Below, one piece after another: positions 12,883-14,003 of a stretch of DNA of 14,003 nucleotides. Each line of letters starts with the position of its first letter. The stretch's first letter is position 1. Position numbers and translations under genes: made by a program. This DNA comes from Desemzia sp045528445 (lineage in GTDB: Bacteria > Bacillota > Bacilli > Lactobacillales > Carnobacteriaceae): positions 1 to 14,003 of the forward strand of contig NZ_JBGQQU010000041.1 in assembly GCF_045528445.1 (NCBI RefSeq). Direction: 5' to 3'. The notes under the pieces are model-generated. The model ran no database searches. It had not been told where the DNA came from and was given only the letters and a program-made list of their open reading frames with translations.

Positions 12883-14003
12883 ATGGAAACTGTCCAAAAA
12901 CAACAGTCTCAAGAAAAGCATAATCATAATCACAACCACGGTCACGATCATGGGAAAATGCCAGTCGTTTTGTACTTTGTTGGTTTAGCATTAGCCATAA
13001 TTGCGTTATTTCTAGATGGAGAAAATAGTTTATTACAAAATAGTTTGTTTTCAATTGCTTCGATTAGTGCGGGCTACCATGTTATTCTTCTTGAAGGAAT
13101 TGGAGAAACGATTGAGAATACAAAATCTAAAAAGAGATTTACGCCTAACTCCCATATCTTAATGGGATTAGCTGCATTGGGGGCCTCACTGATCGGTAAT
13201 TTCTGGGAAGGAACATTGCTGATTCTCATTTTCTCTGGGGCGCATTTTTTAGAAGATTATGCTGAAGGTAGAAGCAAACGAGAAATCACAAAATTACTTG
13301 AAATGAATCCGACGACTGCAAGATTAATCATGTCTGACGGAAATACAAAGATTGTTGATGTCAATGAACTAAAAGTAGGGGACCAACTCCAGGTACTGAA
13401 CGGAGATCAAGTACCTATTGACGGAGTCATTTTAACTGGGAATACCTCCATTGACGAATCTTCTATCAATGGAGAAAGTATCCCTAAAGAAAAATCTAAA
13501 GGAGACGGGGTTTTTGGGAGTACGATTAATGGAACGGGTAGTTTCACAATGGAAGTCACAAAAGAAAATAAAGATACTGTCTTTTCAAAGATTTTACAAT
13601 TAGTTAATCAAAATCAAAATAATCAAACGAAAGCTGCCAGTATTATCCAAAAGTTTGAACCGAAATATGTGACAGTTGTTTTAATTGCGATTCCACTCTT
13701 CATATTACTCACACCTTTGATGTTAGATTGGACTTGGTCACAAAGTATTTATAGAGGATTAGTTCTTTTAGTCGCAGCTTCTCCATGTGCTTTAGCAGCA
13801 GCTACCGTATCTGTAACATTATCAGCAACCTCTAATCTAGCCAAAAGAGGCGTGCTTTCAAAAGGAAGTTCTTATTTGTCGCAATTAGCCGATATTCAAG
13901 CCATTGCCTTTGATAAGACGGGAACCTTAACGAAAGGAAAACCAGAAGTAACCAATTATTATTTTGCTGATAGCGTAAACGAAGAAAAGATGATTGATAT
14001 CGT
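12883..14003 (+). CDS. P1B-4-type heavy-metal-exporting ATPase, 5' part (continues at base 1)
   Basis: This is the N-terminal half of a 641-aa integral-membrane ATPase that would export divalent metal (Co, Zn, Cd or Fe) using ATP. The ATG at 12883 follows an AGGGAGG ribosome site at 12868-12874. In order, the protein has a histidine-rich tail (H13, 15, 17, 19, 21, 23) with no CXXC domain, a first hydrophobic block (about residues 27-125), an actuator domain with NGES at 196-199 (the usual motif is TGES; the glutamate is kept), a further membrane pair, and the metal-site motif SPC at 300-302. SPC instead of CPC, with the HEGST motif in the 3' part, is the established signature of the P1B-4 subgroup (CoaT, ZosA, PfeT/FrvA). 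The frame runs through the duplicated end into base 3. It is divergent from czrA, with palindromic operators between them. The exact metal cannot be decided from sequence. Confidence 0.93.
   Translation, partial: METVQKQQSQEKHNHNHNHGHDHGKMPVVLYFVGLALAIIALFLDGENSLLQNSLFSIASISAGYHVILLEGIGETIENTKSKKRFTPNSHILMGLAALGASLIGNFWEGTLLILIFSGAHFLEDYAEGRSKREITKLLEMNPTTARLIMSDGNTKIVDVNELKVGDQLQVLNGDQVPIDGVILTGNTSIDESSINGESIPKEKSKGDGVFGSTINGTGSFTMEVTKENKDTVFSKILQLVNQNQNNQTKAASIIQKFEPKYVTVVLIAIPLFILLTPLMLDWTWSQSIYRGLVLLVAASPCALAAATVSVTLSATSNLAKRGVLSKGSSYLSQLADIQAIAFDKTGTLTKGKPEVTNYYFADSVNEEKMIDI
13877..14003. repeat. Terminal overlap, right copy (identical to 1-127)
   Basis: This is the second copy of the first 127 bases. 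It should be trimmed when the plasmid is closed, giving a circle of about 13,876 bp. It lies wholly inside the pump gene around its phosphorylation motif. A true linear molecule with direct terminal repeats is possible but much less likely. Confidence 0.95.

Noticed and set aside
12629..13054. 141-aa minus-strand open frame across the pump start
   Set aside because: It runs over promoter, operators and the pump N-terminus, has no family features and no ribosome site.

Overview
This window looks like one complete circular plasmid, linearised by an assembler. Bases 1-127 are repeated exactly at 13877-14003, and a metal-pump gene that runs off the right end continues in frame at base 1. Removing the duplicate leaves a circle of about 13,876 bp. 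Several features point to a low-GC Gram-positive host in the Lactobacillales (Enterococcus, Tetragenococcus, Lactobacillus, Pediococcus and relatives): the AT-rich composition, strong purine-rich ribosome sites, a lactococcal-type theta replicon (RepB plus 22-bp iterons), an IS1216 element, a pC221-like mobCAB set and CadX/CadD. The species cannot be read from the window.

Backbone, 3813-10080. A short tyrosine recombinase lies behind an inverted-repeat promoter (4041-4656), followed by an unidentified 73-aa protein behind its own palindromic promoter (4730-5036). The replication unit reads leftward: iterons (7000-7065), the repB promoter and inverted repeat (6955-6998), repB (6874-5711), and an overlapping DUF536/RepX-type gene (5709-5161) that carries a striking 36-bp palindrome. 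Next come the mobilisation genes mobC-mobA-mobB, also leftward (9135-7507), with mobA and mobB sharing 440 bases in different frames. Upstream of mobC are a candidate oriT hairpin (9172-9221) and a cluster of strong hairpins (9243-9484). A YefM/YoeB-type toxin-antitoxin pair (10041-9536) has a palindrome as its promoter spacer.

Metal-resistance region, 10157 through the junction to 3812. cadX-cadD (cadmium sensor and transporter) reads rightward behind a CadC-type operator and ends at a good terminator. Facing it is a leftward czrA-czcD pair, an ArsR/SmtB sensor plus a cation diffusion facilitator broken by a one-base deletion in a run of A. Divergent from czrA is a full-length 641-aa P1B-4-type metal ATPase (12883-13876 joined to 1-932), followed at short distance by an intact cofactor-dependent phosphoglycerate mutase gene. 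IS1216 (1718-2526) follows, and directly abutting it is the 3' two-thirds of a second, diverged copy of the ATPase gene (2527-3812).

Working together: the plasmid would replicate by RepB, be kept by the toxin-antitoxin and possibly the RepX-type protein, be mobilised in trans by a helper, and give its host efflux of Cd/Zn/Co-type cations by up to three pump classes under two metal sensors. The lone IS1216 without a target duplication, the decayed second pump and the broken czcD suggest an island assembled by IS-mediated fusion and now partly eroding.
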